From Spirochaetota bacterium (GTDB lineage Bacteria; Spirochaetota; UBA4802; JAFGJZ01): 64,000 bases of DNA. The notes beneath the pieces are model-generated. The model had not been told where the DNA came from. It did not search any database and saw only the letters and a program-made list of their open reading frames with translations. A program made the translations under genes and the position numbers. Below are positions 1-8,177 of the stretch, one piece after another (positions within the stretch are counted from its first letter, which is position 1; the number at the start of each line of letters is the position of its first letter). Location of the stretch: NCBI GenBank assembly GCA_027858855.1, contig JAQIBV010000009.1, positions 1 through 64,000 of the forward strand. Reading direction: 5' to 3'.

Positions 1-467
1 ATGTTACTGAGTGTTACTAATTAAAATTATTAATTTATCAAAAATGATTTTATTTATGGCGTTTTATTCAATTTTTTGAAGTTATCAGTTATTTAACAAC
101 TAATCAATGATAATGGTTACCAATAATTGGTTATTTTTTAAAATAATAATCTCCAATACTCCCTGTAATTATATTTAATAAAAAAAGTGGTCCCAATTAC
201 CCCTGTAGTTATTGGTCAGCATGGCCAAATCCACTATATTAATGTTAAAACAAGACAAAAAATCCTGCATTGTATATTATGTACTATAAAAGAACAGAGG
301 TGAGATGCTCTTGACGATTATATTACTGATACGCTAATCATAAATCCCAGTGAGTATACGGAAAAGGGGCTCATGTCTCGAGGTCATTTTACTCAGATCT
401 GGCATTATTTGTCTGTTGTTCAATCAATCACAGAACCGCAGATAAATGTATTGAGTTTTATGTGATA
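1..467. other. Gene-free left edge, AT-rich
   Basis: No convincing coding region is visible. The stretch holds an imperfect 20-bp direct repeat (153-172 and 193-212, 40 bp apart, sharing CCAAT and CCTGTA-TTAT), a 13-bp palindrome of the type ACCAAT-A-ATTGGT near 119-131, and a weak plus-strand promoter-like pair (TTGACG at 311-316, TAATCA at 335-340). The neighbouring gene on the right ends at 468 on the minus strand, so this is downstream spacer for it. No gene beyond the left edge can be seen. Confidence 0.5.
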
Positions 468-1157
468 TCAAATCCTTAATTTAAAATTATACTGCCAGTT
501 TGACTCATTTATTATCTTGTACTTTATCAACTTCTTATTAATTTTAGAATCAAACGAGCATACAGAAATACAATAGGTACCGTTCTGTATAGTAAAACTG
601 TTAAGTTCGCATCCCTGATGAGAAAGAGGTTCAAAAACAGAAAAGCCTCTAAGATCTTCACCAATACCCATGCCAACACATTTAAGGTAACTCTCTTTCA
701 ATGTCCATATTCTGTAAAAAGTTTCGATCCGTTTCTGCCCCTGTGTCTTTTGCAACCGATTGTACTCTTCTGGATGGAAAAACCGCGCGGCAATTTGCAG
801 TATATTTGTGCGCTCCCTCATAAACTCTACATCCACTCCAAGTTCCCGGTAAGCAAAGGCAACACAGACCATGGACCTGGAGTGTGAAATATTAAAACAG
901 AGCTGTAAAGGTTCACCGTAGGCAGTTTTCGGACTTGTATTACAGTTATGCTTTTTAGCAGGCATTGTATTTCTAATGATTTCTGAATACTCAAAGCGGG
1001 GTTTACCAGTATCTGATGCAGTTACCGAACAGTTACCAAGACCGAACTCAACATCAGCAATGAAATCGCGCAGAGCAGATGCAATATGGCTCTGATCTTT
1101 TTTTGAAGGGTTTTCACCACAAGAAAGAGGAATCGAAACCGTAAAAACTTTAACCAT
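468..1157 (-). CDS. 4'-phosphopantetheinyl transferase (Sfp/AcpT family)
   Basis: It transfers the 4'-phosphopantetheine arm of CoA to a serine of an acyl, peptidyl or aryl carrier protein. In 229 residues all family signatures are readable: GKPRF (51-55), FNISHS (88-93), the metal-binding GVDVE (107-111, with D109 and E111), the RFFHPEEY segment (125-132) and WTLKESYLK (151-159, with K154, E155 and K159). The length fits the Sfp-like group rather than the short AcpS type. It lies 90 bp downstream of cinA on the same strand and is probably the last gene of a tgt-cinA-PPTase transcript. No carrier protein or polyketide/peptide synthase is nearby, so the substrate (fatty-acid ACP or a specialised carrier) cannot be told. 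The family call is secure; the exact role is open. Confidence 0.85.
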   Translation of the reverse strand: MVKVFTVSIPLSCGENPSKKDQSHIASALRDFIADVEFGLGNCSVTASDTGKPRFEYSEIIRNTMPAKKHNCNTSPKTAYGEPLQLCFNISHSRSMVCVAFAYRELGVDVEFMRERTNILQIAARFFHPEEYNRLQKTQGQKRIETFYRIWTLKESYLKCVGMGIGEDLRGFSVFEPLSHQGCELNSFTIQNGTYCISVCSFDSKINKKLIKYKIINESNWQYNFKLRI

Positions 1158-1247
1158 TGTTTTCTCTTATTGAACCACTTCCGCTAATTTATGATAAAGA
1201 AGCTCATCAAAGCATATCGAGATCCTTTATAAATTATCAGAAGCATT

Positions 1248-2483
1248 CTAATGCTCTTGCAACTTTTTTATCAAGCTAAAGAGTACACTATTTACTGTTC
1301 GCATGCGAATACGCATACGATCACCAGGCATATCATATTGTGAAACCGAAATTTCACCTTTAAAATAAATCGCTACGTACACCCTACCCACAGGTTTCTC
1401 TTCTGTTCCACCATCAGGGCCGGCAATTCCGGTAATTGCCACTGCAATATCTGTATTAAATTTTTCGGCACATCCAAGCACCATCGCTTCAGCACACTGC
1501 GTTGAAACCGCACCATACTTTTCAAAAATTTCGTCATCAACAAGAAGCTCCTGGCTTTTTATCTTGTTGCTGTAGGTAATAACCGAACCGCTAAATACAT
1601 CTGAAACTCCCTCACAATTCACTAATGCGGCACTCAACAAACCTCCCGTACACGACTCGGCACATGAAATGGTCATACGTCTTTGCTTTAACAGATCAAC
1701 TACCCTGCTCTCGAGAGTATCTTCATCAAAGCCAAATATGTACTCACCAAGACGCCCTACTATCTCTTTTTCTATTGGTGCGATCAACTTATCAGCATCA
1801 ATCAGCGATGAAGCACGTGCTGTTATACGCAACAAACATGCTGCACTTTTTGCATATGGCGCAATTGTTGGATTCTCATATTTTGCCAAAAGATCTGAAA
1901 CCTGGTCATTCATTTCAGACTCACCAATGCCACTAAAATGGATAACCCGTGATTTAAAGACCTGTGAGCTTTTTGTTGCTATATACGGAATAATGCACTT
2001 TTCAAACATATGTTCTAATTCAAATGGTGGCCCGGGTAACATAATAAAGGTCTTTTTGTCATGCTCGACAATTGCGCCGGGCGCAGTTCCCCGTCCATTT
2101 GCACAGATTATGCAACTTTCCGGAAACAGTGCCTGCTTAAGATTTGAGGGCGACATGGAGCGGTTGCGTTTTTCAAAGAATTCACGAATACCTCTTTCGG
2201 ATTCTGCATCGTTGACAAGCTTCACCCCCAGATAAGCGGCAATCGCCTCACGCGTAAGGTCATCTTCAGTGGGGCCCAGACCGCCGGTTGTTATGATGGT
2301 ATCGCAACTACGAAAGGCAATGTCAAAAACTTCCAGAATACGAGCCATGTTGTCGCCCACTGTATAGTGTGCGAATACATTAACACCATATTCCGCAAGT
2401 TTACGGGAAATGTAGGCGCTGTTTGTATTAACAATATCACCAAGTAAAAGCTCTGTACCAATAGTTACAATCGAACAATTCAC
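1248..2483 (-). CDS. cinA: CinA family protein: nucleotide repair, nicotinamide-nucleotide amidase
   Basis: This is a 411-residue full-length CinA. The N-terminal half is a molybdopterin-binding-like (MoCF) domain with TTGGLGPTEDD at about 65-75, which in characterised homologues hydrolyses ADP-ribose. The C-terminal 150 residues are the PncC-type nicotinamide mononucleotide deamidase domain, starting around residue 275 with CAESCTGG and continuing through ITGIAGPDGG and GRVY. Together these clean up pyridine-nucleotide damage products and return NMN to nicotinate mononucleotide. The start at 2483 lies 3 bp after the stop of tgt, so the two genes are very likely co-transcribed. Both domains look intact. 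In some bacteria cinA is co-expressed with recA; here recA is about 4.4 kb away under its own promoter. Confidence 0.93.
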   Translation of the reverse strand: MNCSIVTIGTELLLGDIVNTNSAYISRKLAEYGVNVFAHYTVGDNMARILEVFDIAFRSCDTIITTGGLGPTEDDLTREAIAAYLGVKLVNDAESERGIREFFEKRNRSMSPSNLKQALFPESCIICANGRGTAPGAIVEHDKKTFIMLPGPPFELEHMFEKCIIPYIATKSSQVFKSRVIHFSGIGESEMNDQVSDLLAKYENPTIAPYAKSAACLLRITARASSLIDADKLIAPIEKEIVGRLGEYIFGFDEDTLESRVVDLLKQRRMTISCAESCTGGLLSAALVNCEGVSDVFSGSVITYSNKIKSQELLVDDEIFEKYGAVSTQCAEAMVLGCAEKFNTDIAVAITGIAGPDGGTEEKPVGRVYVAIYFKGEISVSQYDMPGDRMRIRMRTVNSVLFSLIKKLQEH

Positions 2484-2486
2484 ATC

Positions 2487-3599
2487 TTACCTCCCATATG
2501 TACGCTGGATTTCACTTCGAAGCTCATTAAATGTATCATTCTCAATTGATTCCCGTATACGGAGCATCAGTTTTTTCATATAACTCAGATTGTGATGTGT
2601 ATTATAAATCAGGGCGCTTATCTCGCCAACCCTGAATATGTGACGCAAATATGACTTTGTAAAATTGCGACAAACATAGCAGCCACAGTCAGGATCAAGC
2701 GGTGTGAAATCTTTCTCATAGGCACGGTTTCGGATGTTAACACGGCCCTGAGATGTGTACAGGGTTCCATTACGAGCAATACGGGTTGGCATAACACAGT
2801 CGAACATATCAACTCCATGAGCTACCGACTCCATTATTTCAAGTGGCGATCCTACGCCCATCATATAGCGGGGTTTGTCTTCAGGTAGTTCGGCCGCAGT
2901 CAATTCGGAAATCTCGGCATACAGATCTTTAGGCTCACCAACCGACAGGCCACCAATAGCGTAACCCGGGAAATCCAGATCTACAAGACGTCGGGCACAG
3001 TCGCGCCGTAAATCGGCATGGGTCGAGCCTTGCACGATGGCAAATATCTTTTGGCGCTCATGATCAAAGGCTTCCCGATAATAACTGATAGCCTCATCAG
3101 CCCAGCGAATTGTTCGGTCACTTGCAGCTTTTGCGTAGGCGTGATCAGCCGGATATTCAACACATTGATCAAGAATCATCATGATATCTGAACCGATCGT
3201 TCGTTGAATATCAAGCACACTTTGTGGTGTAAACAGGTGTTTTGATCCATCCAGATGCGAACTGAACTGAACACCATGCTCCATCACCTTGCATAGAGAT
3301 GAAAGCGAAAAGACCTGAAACCCTCCGGAATCGGTCAATACTGGAAGCTGACAGTTCATGAACGAATGCAGGCCGCCGGCCTCTTTCAAAACATCCATTC
3401 CCGGACGAATATAAAGGTGATATGTATTAGATAAAATTATTTCAAAGCCGATCTCGGCAAGTGCAGACTGAGGAAGCGCTCGAATAGCTCCACGTGTTGC
3501 TACCGGCATAAATACCGGAGTCTCGACAGTGCCATGCCATAAAGAGAGTCGTCCCCTTCTAGCCTGACTGCTGCTCTCACGCGATAATAGAGTAAACAT
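2487..3599 (-). CDS. tgt: Queuine tRNA-ribosyltransferase (tRNA-guanine transglycosylase)
   Basis: It exchanges guanine-34 of tRNAs with GUN anticodons for preQ1, the base-swap step of queuosine synthesis. The 370-residue protein has the usual bacterial length. DSGGFQVFSL (D90 onward) carries the general acid/base aspartate. DMFDCVMPTR (264-273) carries the nucleophilic aspartate region, and CGCYVC (305-310) with His335/336 forms the zinc site. An AGGACG ribosome site precedes the ATG at 3599. It is followed immediately by cinA. folE2, which makes the shared precursor of folate and queuosine, lies two genes upstream on the same strand. No preQ1 riboswitch is recognisable in front of either gene. 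Confidence 0.96.
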   Translation of the reverse strand: MFTLLSRESSSQARRGRLSLWHGTVETPVFMPVATRGAIRALPQSALAEIGFEIILSNTYHLYIRPGMDVLKEAGGLHSFMNCQLPVLTDSGGFQVFSLSSLCKVMEHGVQFSSHLDGSKHLFTPQSVLDIQRTIGSDIMMILDQCVEYPADHAYAKAASDRTIRWADEAISYYREAFDHERQKIFAIVQGSTHADLRRDCARRLVDLDFPGYAIGGLSVGEPKDLYAEISELTAAELPEDKPRYMMGVGSPLEIMESVAHGVDMFDCVMPTRIARNGTLYTSQGRVNIRNRAYEKDFTPLDPDCGCYVCRNFTKSYLRHIFRVGEISALIYNTHHNLSYMKKLMLRIRESIENDTFNELRSEIQRTYGR

Positions 3600-3626
3600 A
3601 GCACACGTCCTGTTTTAATGTAATCG

Positions 3627-3644
3627 GAGGCTAATGTCAGCCTC
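3627..3644. repeat. Small hairpin between outer-membrane gene and tgt
   Basis: A perfect 6-bp inverted repeat, GAGGCT and AGCCTC, is separated by six bases. It sits about 45 bp downstream of the stop of the outer-membrane protein gene and about 28 bp upstream of the tgt start. There is no U-tract, so it is a weak terminator or attenuator candidate only. Confidence 0.35.
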
Positions 3645-3690
3645 AACAGAACTCACAGTTATTCCAGGACTAAAATGAGGCAAGTAATTT

Positions 3691-4779
3691 TTAAAACTGG
3701 TATCTCGCACCAAGTACCATTGTCACATCCTCAAGATTATAGAGGTTCACCGCTGTCTCCAGGGTCAGGCTGAAGTCGACAATATCTATCTCACAGCCTA
3801 TTATGGATATTGGCATCAAAGGAAAAGGATTAAAAACATAGTCTGACCGGTAACTCATAGTCAGTAGATGATCGCTCTGATAGTTAAAACCGTCTCCGAT
3901 AAGAGTGTCAAGGGAGTCGTCACGAGCCATAAGTTCGCCCTCACTTACTGCTTTCATACCAAACCAGCTGTAACCCAACGCACAACCAAGTCCGGTGTAA
4001 ATATTCATAAAACGCATAATACGAAAATATGAAATCACATCAAAACCAAACGACATTTGAATCCAGGTAGATTTCGCAGTATAATCACCCTCCAGATATG
4101 TATCTGTCGTAGCATCACCAGAAGTGGTTGTAACAGTTGTACGCTCCTGTTCTACTTCATATACTCCGCGAGCACCCATGTAACCGGTTAATATATCGGC
4201 GCTTGCACCGGCAGTAATACCCTCAAAATTTAAGAGAAAAGGCAGCAAACGCTTACCTTCAAATATCTGGCGGCGGTATTTGCCCCCAATGGTAAATTGC
4301 CGGTAATCTTCAAGTGTAACTCCGGCCAAATCGGGTTCTTTACCGGTCATGAACAGATCCAGAATAATAATTTTACCAATAACATCACTTCGTGAATCAA
4401 GCTCTTTACCAAGATGTATCGTTACAATTGGAGCAAAAGCGGGATAGGTATCGGCAGCAGCATCTCCGTCCCAGTACTTGCCATTTGCAAAGGCGCTTCC
4501 AATAACAACACCCGCCTGCCACCCTTTTATATGCGGTTTACCTATAACATACCCCAACATATTCTGAAGATAAAAGGCCTCAGCAAAATTTGGTGCATTT
4601 TTCTTTACATTTCGCGCAAAATCGTCACTAAACCGTTGTTCTTCGCCCTCGGCCAGGCTAATATTAGGAAATAGAGGATTATTCTCAATACTCGTTGTAG
4701 TTTTGGCAGCCAAGGGAAAAAAGAATAACAGAACAAGAAAAGCATAAATAAATAGAGGAACAGGTTTGTTTGATTTCAT
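3691..4779 (-). CDS. Predicted outer-membrane beta-barrel protein, family unknown
   Basis: I do not recognise the family. The 362-residue protein opens with a signal peptide (basic start, then an aromatic/aliphatic core to about residue 25, ending near AAKT). It then alternates short aromatic strands and polar turns, and ends in a terminal phenylalanine (GARYQF), the usual recognition signal for the outer-membrane insertion machinery. There is no lipobox cysteine. Repeated statements of the type IGSAFANGK and LTMSYRSDYVF are consistent with amphipathic strands. It lies between tgt and folE2 on the same strand, but the link is probably only transcriptional. A secreted or periplasmic protein remains possible. 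Confidence 0.6.
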   Translation of the reverse strand: MKSNKPVPLFIYAFLVLLFFFPLAAKTTTSIENNPLFPNISLAEGEEQRFSDDFARNVKKNAPNFAEAFYLQNMLGYVIGKPHIKGWQAGVVIGSAFANGKYWDGDAAADTYPAFAPIVTIHLGKELDSRSDVIGKIIILDLFMTGKEPDLAGVTLEDYRQFTIGGKYRRQIFEGKRLLPFLLNFEGITAGASADILTGYMGARGVYEVEQERTTVTTTSGDATTDTYLEGDYTAKSTWIQMSFGFDVISYFRIMRFMNIYTGLGCALGYSWFGMKAVSEGELMARDDSLDTLIGDGFNYQSDHLLTMSYRSDYVFNPFPLMPISIIGCEIDIVDFSLTLETAVNLYNLEDVTMVLGARYQF

Positions 4780-4836
4780 TGGGAACTCCTAAGTTTATTA
4801 ACGGAAAACGACCATCTGATCTTTACCGGCAAACAC

Positions 4837-5604
4837 TCATAAATTATAAGCGATTTTGGCATATGCTGAATGATTATGGATCGATTCCATATTCTCAGAC
4901 TCAACCATAAAACCCTCTATTCCATCATGTTCTTTCAAACGGACAGCAAGATTTCGCACAATATCTTCAACAAACGCTGGGTTCTGGTATGATTTTTCCG
5001 TTACATACTTCTCATCTTCACGTTTCAAGAGTGAATAGATTTCCGATGATGCTGATGCCTCAGCAATAGCAATCAACTCTTCGAACCAGATCTTTCGCTT
5101 CGTTTTAATCGAAATTTCGATAATGGAACGCTGGTTATGAGCTCCGAAATGGCTGATCTCTTTAGAGCATGGACACAAAGACATAACAGGAACTCTTACT
5201 TTCAGATAATAGCAATCGGCTGATGAATCGCCATGAATAGAACAGATATACTCCATAACTGAACGGGCTTTCGAAACAGGTGCGCTCTTCATTATAAAAT
5301 AGGGAAACTCTATATCGAAATAGGCGGTTTCGGCGTTCAGACTCTCCTTCATCTCGTTTAAAATTGAAGGTATATGCATGGGGGTGATCTCTTCATGCCG
5401 GTTGAGAACTTCCAGAAAACGGCTCATGTGCGTTCCCCGAAAATTATGCGGTAGTGTTACATACATATTAACAGTCGCAACCGTATGCTGGCTGCCATTC
5501 TGCTTATCCAGAACACGCACAGGAAAGCGGATATCCTTAACACCAACCTGGTCAATAGGCAAGTTTCTCTCATCAAACTCCGACTGTATATCTTTAAGAC
5601 TCAT
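4837..5604 (-). CDS. folE2: GTP cyclohydrolase FolE2 (type IB)
   Basis: It converts GTP to 7,8-dihydroneopterin triphosphate, the entry step of folate and of queuosine precursor synthesis. The 255-residue length and the segments FRGTHMSRFLEVL (about 55-67), MKSAPVSKARS (105-115) and SLCPCSKEIS (142-151) followed by AHNQRS (155-160) are characteristic of the COG1469 FolE2 family, which is unrelated to zinc-dependent FolE. C144 or C146 supplies the metal ligand. Characterised FolE2 enzymes work with several metals and often serve under zinc limitation. folP, a later folate-pathway gene, is far away at 53.7 kb. A promoter-like pair lies just upstream. Confidence 0.95.
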   Translation of the reverse strand: MSLKDIQSEFDERNLPIDQVGVKDIRFPVRVLDKQNGSQHTVATVNMYVTLPHNFRGTHMSRFLEVLNRHEEITPMHIPSILNEMKESLNAETAYFDIEFPYFIMKSAPVSKARSVMEYICSIHGDSSADCYYLKVRVPVMSLCPCSKEISHFGAHNQRSIIEISIKTKRKIWFEELIAIAEASASSEIYSLLKREDEKYVTEKSYQNPAFVEDIVRNLAVRLKEHDGIEGFMVESENMESIHNHSAYAKIAYNL

Positions 5605-5621
5605 AATACCTCTTTGTTTCT

Positions 5622-5651
5622 GCTATAGCACAAAGTCATAACTACCTGCAA
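5622..5651 (-). promoter_or_regulatory. Candidate folE2 promoter
   Basis: On the minus strand a TTGCAG box (5646-5651) and a TATAGC box (5622-5627) are separated by 18 bp, placing a start site roughly ten bases before the AAAGAGG ribosome site of folE2. Both boxes match the sigma70 consensus only in part. Confidence 0.4.
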
Positions 5652-5737
5652 AACCTTATTAAAACTTCCTGGCATAAACAGTGGTTTTCTTTATTAAAAG
5701 ATGTGAAATTTTCGCTACTATTTCTGTTTCTACCAAA

Positions 5738-6487
5738 TCAGGTCAACACTCTCGGTCCATCAACTGTTATTGCTACCGTCTCTTCAAACTGAGAGGTGTA
5801 ACATCCATTATCAGTACGTATTGTCCAGCCATCTTCATCTCTTAAATAACTGCATTTTTTAAATGTAAAGACCGGTTCAATGGCCAGAACCATTCCGGCC
5901 TTCAAACGTATTTTGTTTGTATTTCCGGCGCCATGAAAAACCACCGGCAACTCGTGCATGGCGTAACCTACTCCATGTCCAGTAAACTCTTCTAAAACAA
6001 CCAAACGGCTTTCCTGAGCATAGGCTGCAATGGTTTCGCCAATATCCTTAAGATACATCCCCTCATTCATCATTGAGACTGCACGGTTTAATGCCATACG
6101 ATTCTTTTGAACCAGATAGTGCAGTTCTTCATTAACCGTACCCACAATAAAAGTTCGACAGGCATCTGAAAAATAACCATTCTTAACAACACCCACATCA
6201 ATTGAAACTATATCACCTGACTTAATCAGCTTTTTTTTAGATGGTATACCATGAGCCACCTCGGCGTTAATTGATATACAGCTGGCAAAACGATAACCAG
6301 GAAGTGTATGAAAAGACGGACGGCCTCCATGCGAGGTTATATAGTTCTCAATTACAGAATCAACCTTCCATGTAGAAAGCCCTTCAAAACTGAGTGTTGT
6401 TAGCACAGCAAAAAGAGAACGCAAAATTGCCCCCGACTCGGCAATACGTTCAATATCATCTGTGCTCTTTAATAATCCAGATTTCAT
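5738..6487 (-). CDS. map: Methionine aminopeptidase, type I
   Basis: It removes the initiator methionine from nascent proteins with a small second residue. All five metal ligands of the pita-bread fold are present: D97 (SIDVG), D108 (SDACRTF), H171 (GHGVGYAMHE), E204 (AIEPVF) and E235 (FEETVAI). The 249-residue length is the bare bacterial type Ia form, with no N-terminal zinc-finger extension. It stands alone rather than next to secY or infA, its usual place. A weak promoter-like pair (TTGACG at 6535-6540 with a poor -10) lies about 45 bp upstream. Function is secure. Confidence 0.96.
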   Translation of the reverse strand: MKSGLLKSTDDIERIAESGAILRSLFAVLTTLSFEGLSTWKVDSVIENYITSHGGRPSFHTLPGYRFASCISINAEVAHGIPSKKKLIKSGDIVSIDVGVVKNGYFSDACRTFIVGTVNEELHYLVQKNRMALNRAVSMMNEGMYLKDIGETIAAYAQESRLVVLEEFTGHGVGYAMHELPVVFHGAGNTNKIRLKAGMVLAIEPVFTFKKCSYLRDEDGWTIRTDNGCYTSQFEETVAITVDGPRVLT

Positions 6488-6882
6488 CCAATATCCGCTT
6501 AAACTGATCTATATCTTCATTATCGAACCAATACCGTCAACAAGATGCTACTTTTTTCTTTTTAGCAGGTTTAAACAATAAGAAATTAGTGAAAGTTGGC
6601 ACCAAAGGGAATCAGAAACCAAGTTTCTTAAACTACACAGGATAATTGAAAATTTTTTTATATATTCCAGATAAGATCAAATTGCAGTTGATGCTTTTGA
6701 AATGTAAATTACTACGAGGTTTTTGAAAAGTCCTTACTCAAATTTAAGAATTCTTTAACTGTTATTTACCTGAAGAGGTCGCCGTGTAATCAAAAGCAAT
6801 TTGTTTTCGGTACTCTTTGTATCAAGAAGAGAAAGCATAGAGCCTTCTCTTCTTGATACAAAGTAGATGATTACGACTAATT
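6488..6882. other. Intergenic region between recA and map
   Basis: This gap of nearly 400 bp has no convincing gene. Next to map it holds a weak minus-strand promoter candidate (TTGACG 6535-6540; the best -10 is GATATA, 19 bp on). Next to the recA stop it holds the long inverted repeat listed separately. The middle is A/T-rich and unremarkable. Confidence 0.5.
6815..6863. repeat. Perfect 19-bp inverted repeat downstream of recA
   Basis: The arms at 6815-6833 and 6845-6863 are perfectly complementary over 19 bp and enclose an 11-base loop. The repeat begins 19 bp after the recA stop on the minus strand. It is not followed by a U-tract on either strand, and the stem is A/T-rich, unlike a standard intrinsic terminator. 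It could stabilise the recA mRNA 3' end, be an RNase III target, or be a relic of a short mobile repeat. Confidence 0.75.
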
Positions 6883-8007
6883 CTACGATTCAGCTTCTAC
6901 AGTTTCTGTATCGTTCTCTTTAATTATTTCATTTTTATCTTCTGGCTTCGAAGCTTCCTTTTTTTCACTCTTAGGTGCTTCATCATCAGGAATCAGACCC
7001 GATGCTTTTTTGACACGCAATTCAATTTCGGCAGCCATATCAGGATTATCTGTCAGATACGTTTTAACATTTTCACGCCCCTGGCCTATACGATCTTCTC
7101 CGTATGAATACCAGGTACCGGCCTTATTAATAATATCAAATTTCACACCCAGGTCAAGAATACCGCCCTGTCGGGATATTCCCTTATCATAGATAATATC
7201 AAACTCAGCATTACGAAACGGTGGCGCTACCTTGTTTTTAACAACCTTTACCCGAACACGGTTTCCGTATGCCTCGTCGCCCTTTTTAAGGGTTTCAATA
7301 CGACGGATATCCATTCGTACAGACGAATAAAACTTTAATGCGTTTCCACCGGTAGTTGTCTCGGGCGAACCAAACATTACACCGATTTTATGGCGTATCT
7401 GATTAATAAATATTACTGATGTCTTCGATTTGGATATAATACCGGTCAGTTTACGAAGTGCCTGACTCATTAAACGAGCCTGAAGACCCATGTGAGAATC
7501 ACCCATATCACCCTCAATCTCTGCACGTGGAACAAGTGCGGCAACCGAGTCGACAACTACTATATCAACTGCACCTGAACGAACCAGACTCTCTGTTATC
7601 TCAAGAGCCTCTTCTCCGGTATCGGGTTGTGACACCAGCAAATCGTCACTGTTTACTCCCAGTTTTGAGGCATAAATCGGATCCAGCGCATGCTCAGCAT
7701 CAACAAAAGCGGCAATGCCACCGGCTCGCTGAGCCTCGGCAATTATATGTAAAGTCAAGGTTGTCTTACCTGACGACTCCGGTCCAAATATCTCGGTAAC
7801 ACGGCCTCGGGGAATTCCACCGATGCCAAGCGCCACATCAAGTTCAAGCGAACCGGTACTGATTGAGCCAATTGGTACCCGGTTTGCCTCGTCACCAAGC
7901 TTCATAATTGAGCCCTTTCCAAATTGTTTCTCAATTTGCGAAATTGCAGAAGAGAGTGCCATCTCTTTCTGATTTAAATCTTTCTGAACATCCTTTTGTT
8001 GTGCCAT
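6883..8007 (-). CDS. recA: Recombinase RecA
   Basis: It is the DNA strand-exchange ATPase and co-protease of the SOS response. In 374 residues the Walker A GPESSGKT lies at 75-82, the Walker B VVVDS at about 150-154, and loop L2 with INQIRHKIG and the [10 protein letters not shown] segment at 201-226. The C-terminal tail is rich in Glu and Lys and ends acidic, as usual. It has its own promoter (8111-8139). The roughly 95-base leader contains a perfect palindrome (8034-8051), and a long hairpin follows the gene. No regulator or recX is adjacent. Confidence 0.99.
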   Translation of the reverse strand: MAQQKDVQKDLNQKEMALSSAISQIEKQFGKGSIMKLGDEANRVPIGSISTGSLELDVALGIGGIPRGRVTEIFGPESSGKTTLTLHIIAEAQRAGGIAAFVDAEHALDPIYASKLGVNSDDLLVSQPDTGEEALEITESLVRSGAVDIVVVDSVAALVPRAEIEGDMGDSHMGLQARLMSQALRKLTGIISKSKTSVIFINQIRHKIGVMFGSPETTTGGNALKFYSSVRMDIRRIETLKKGDEAYGNRVRVKVVKNKVAPPFRNAEFDIIYDKGISRQGGILDLGVKFDIINKAGTWYSYGEDRIGQGRENVKTYLTDNPDMAAEIELRVKKASGLIPDDEAPKSEKKEASKPEDKNEIIKENDTETVEAES

Positions 8008-8033
8008 GTTTCCCCTCTTTTAAAAAATAGTAT

Positions 8034-8051
8034 GCGCGGTATATACCGCGC
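8034..8051. promoter_or_regulatory. Perfect 18-bp palindrome in the recA leader
   Basis: GCGCGGTAT followed directly by its complement ATACCGCGC forms an uninterrupted 18-bp dyad between the recA promoter and its ribosome site. A GGGG-TG-CCCC element follows at 8052-8061. It could be a repressor operator for SOS control or an RNA hairpin. It does not match the E. coli or Bacillus LexA consensus. Confidence 0.6.
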
Positions 8052-8110
8052 GGGGTGCCCCCCGATAGTTATAACTGATTTTCTGATCAAAAGTGTCGAA
8101 CTTTTTTGTC

Positions 8111-8139
8111 ACTATAGGATATTGTCGGAAAGAAGTCAA
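8111..8139 (-). promoter_or_regulatory. recA promoter, sigma70 type
   Basis: TTGACT (8134-8139) and TATAGT (8111-8116) on the minus strand are separated by exactly 17 bp, five of six matches in each box. The predicted start site lies about 95 bases before the recA ATG. Confidence 0.8.
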
Positions 8140-8177
8140 GAAATACTTAAATTATGTATAGTAGTAATATGTCTCTA

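Noticed and set aside
153-212. CRISPR-like repeat at the left edge
   Set aside because: Only two imperfect 20-bp copies 40 bp apart; no regular spacer array and no cas genes.
1669-2235. Plus-strand open frame inside cinA
   Set aside because: It is antisense to a clearly conserved gene and its translation has no domain features; the same holds for long antisense frames within recA, dxs, mutS and fliG.
3600-3690. preQ1 riboswitch upstream of tgt (and of folE2)
   Set aside because: Neither leader shows the short preQ1 pseudoknot pattern; only a small hairpin is present before tgt.
8052-8110. LexA-type SOS boxes (CTGT-N8-ACAG or GAAC-N4-GTTC) at recA
   Set aside because: A single GAAC half-site is present (8088-8100 region) but no spaced partner; only the separate palindrome was kept.
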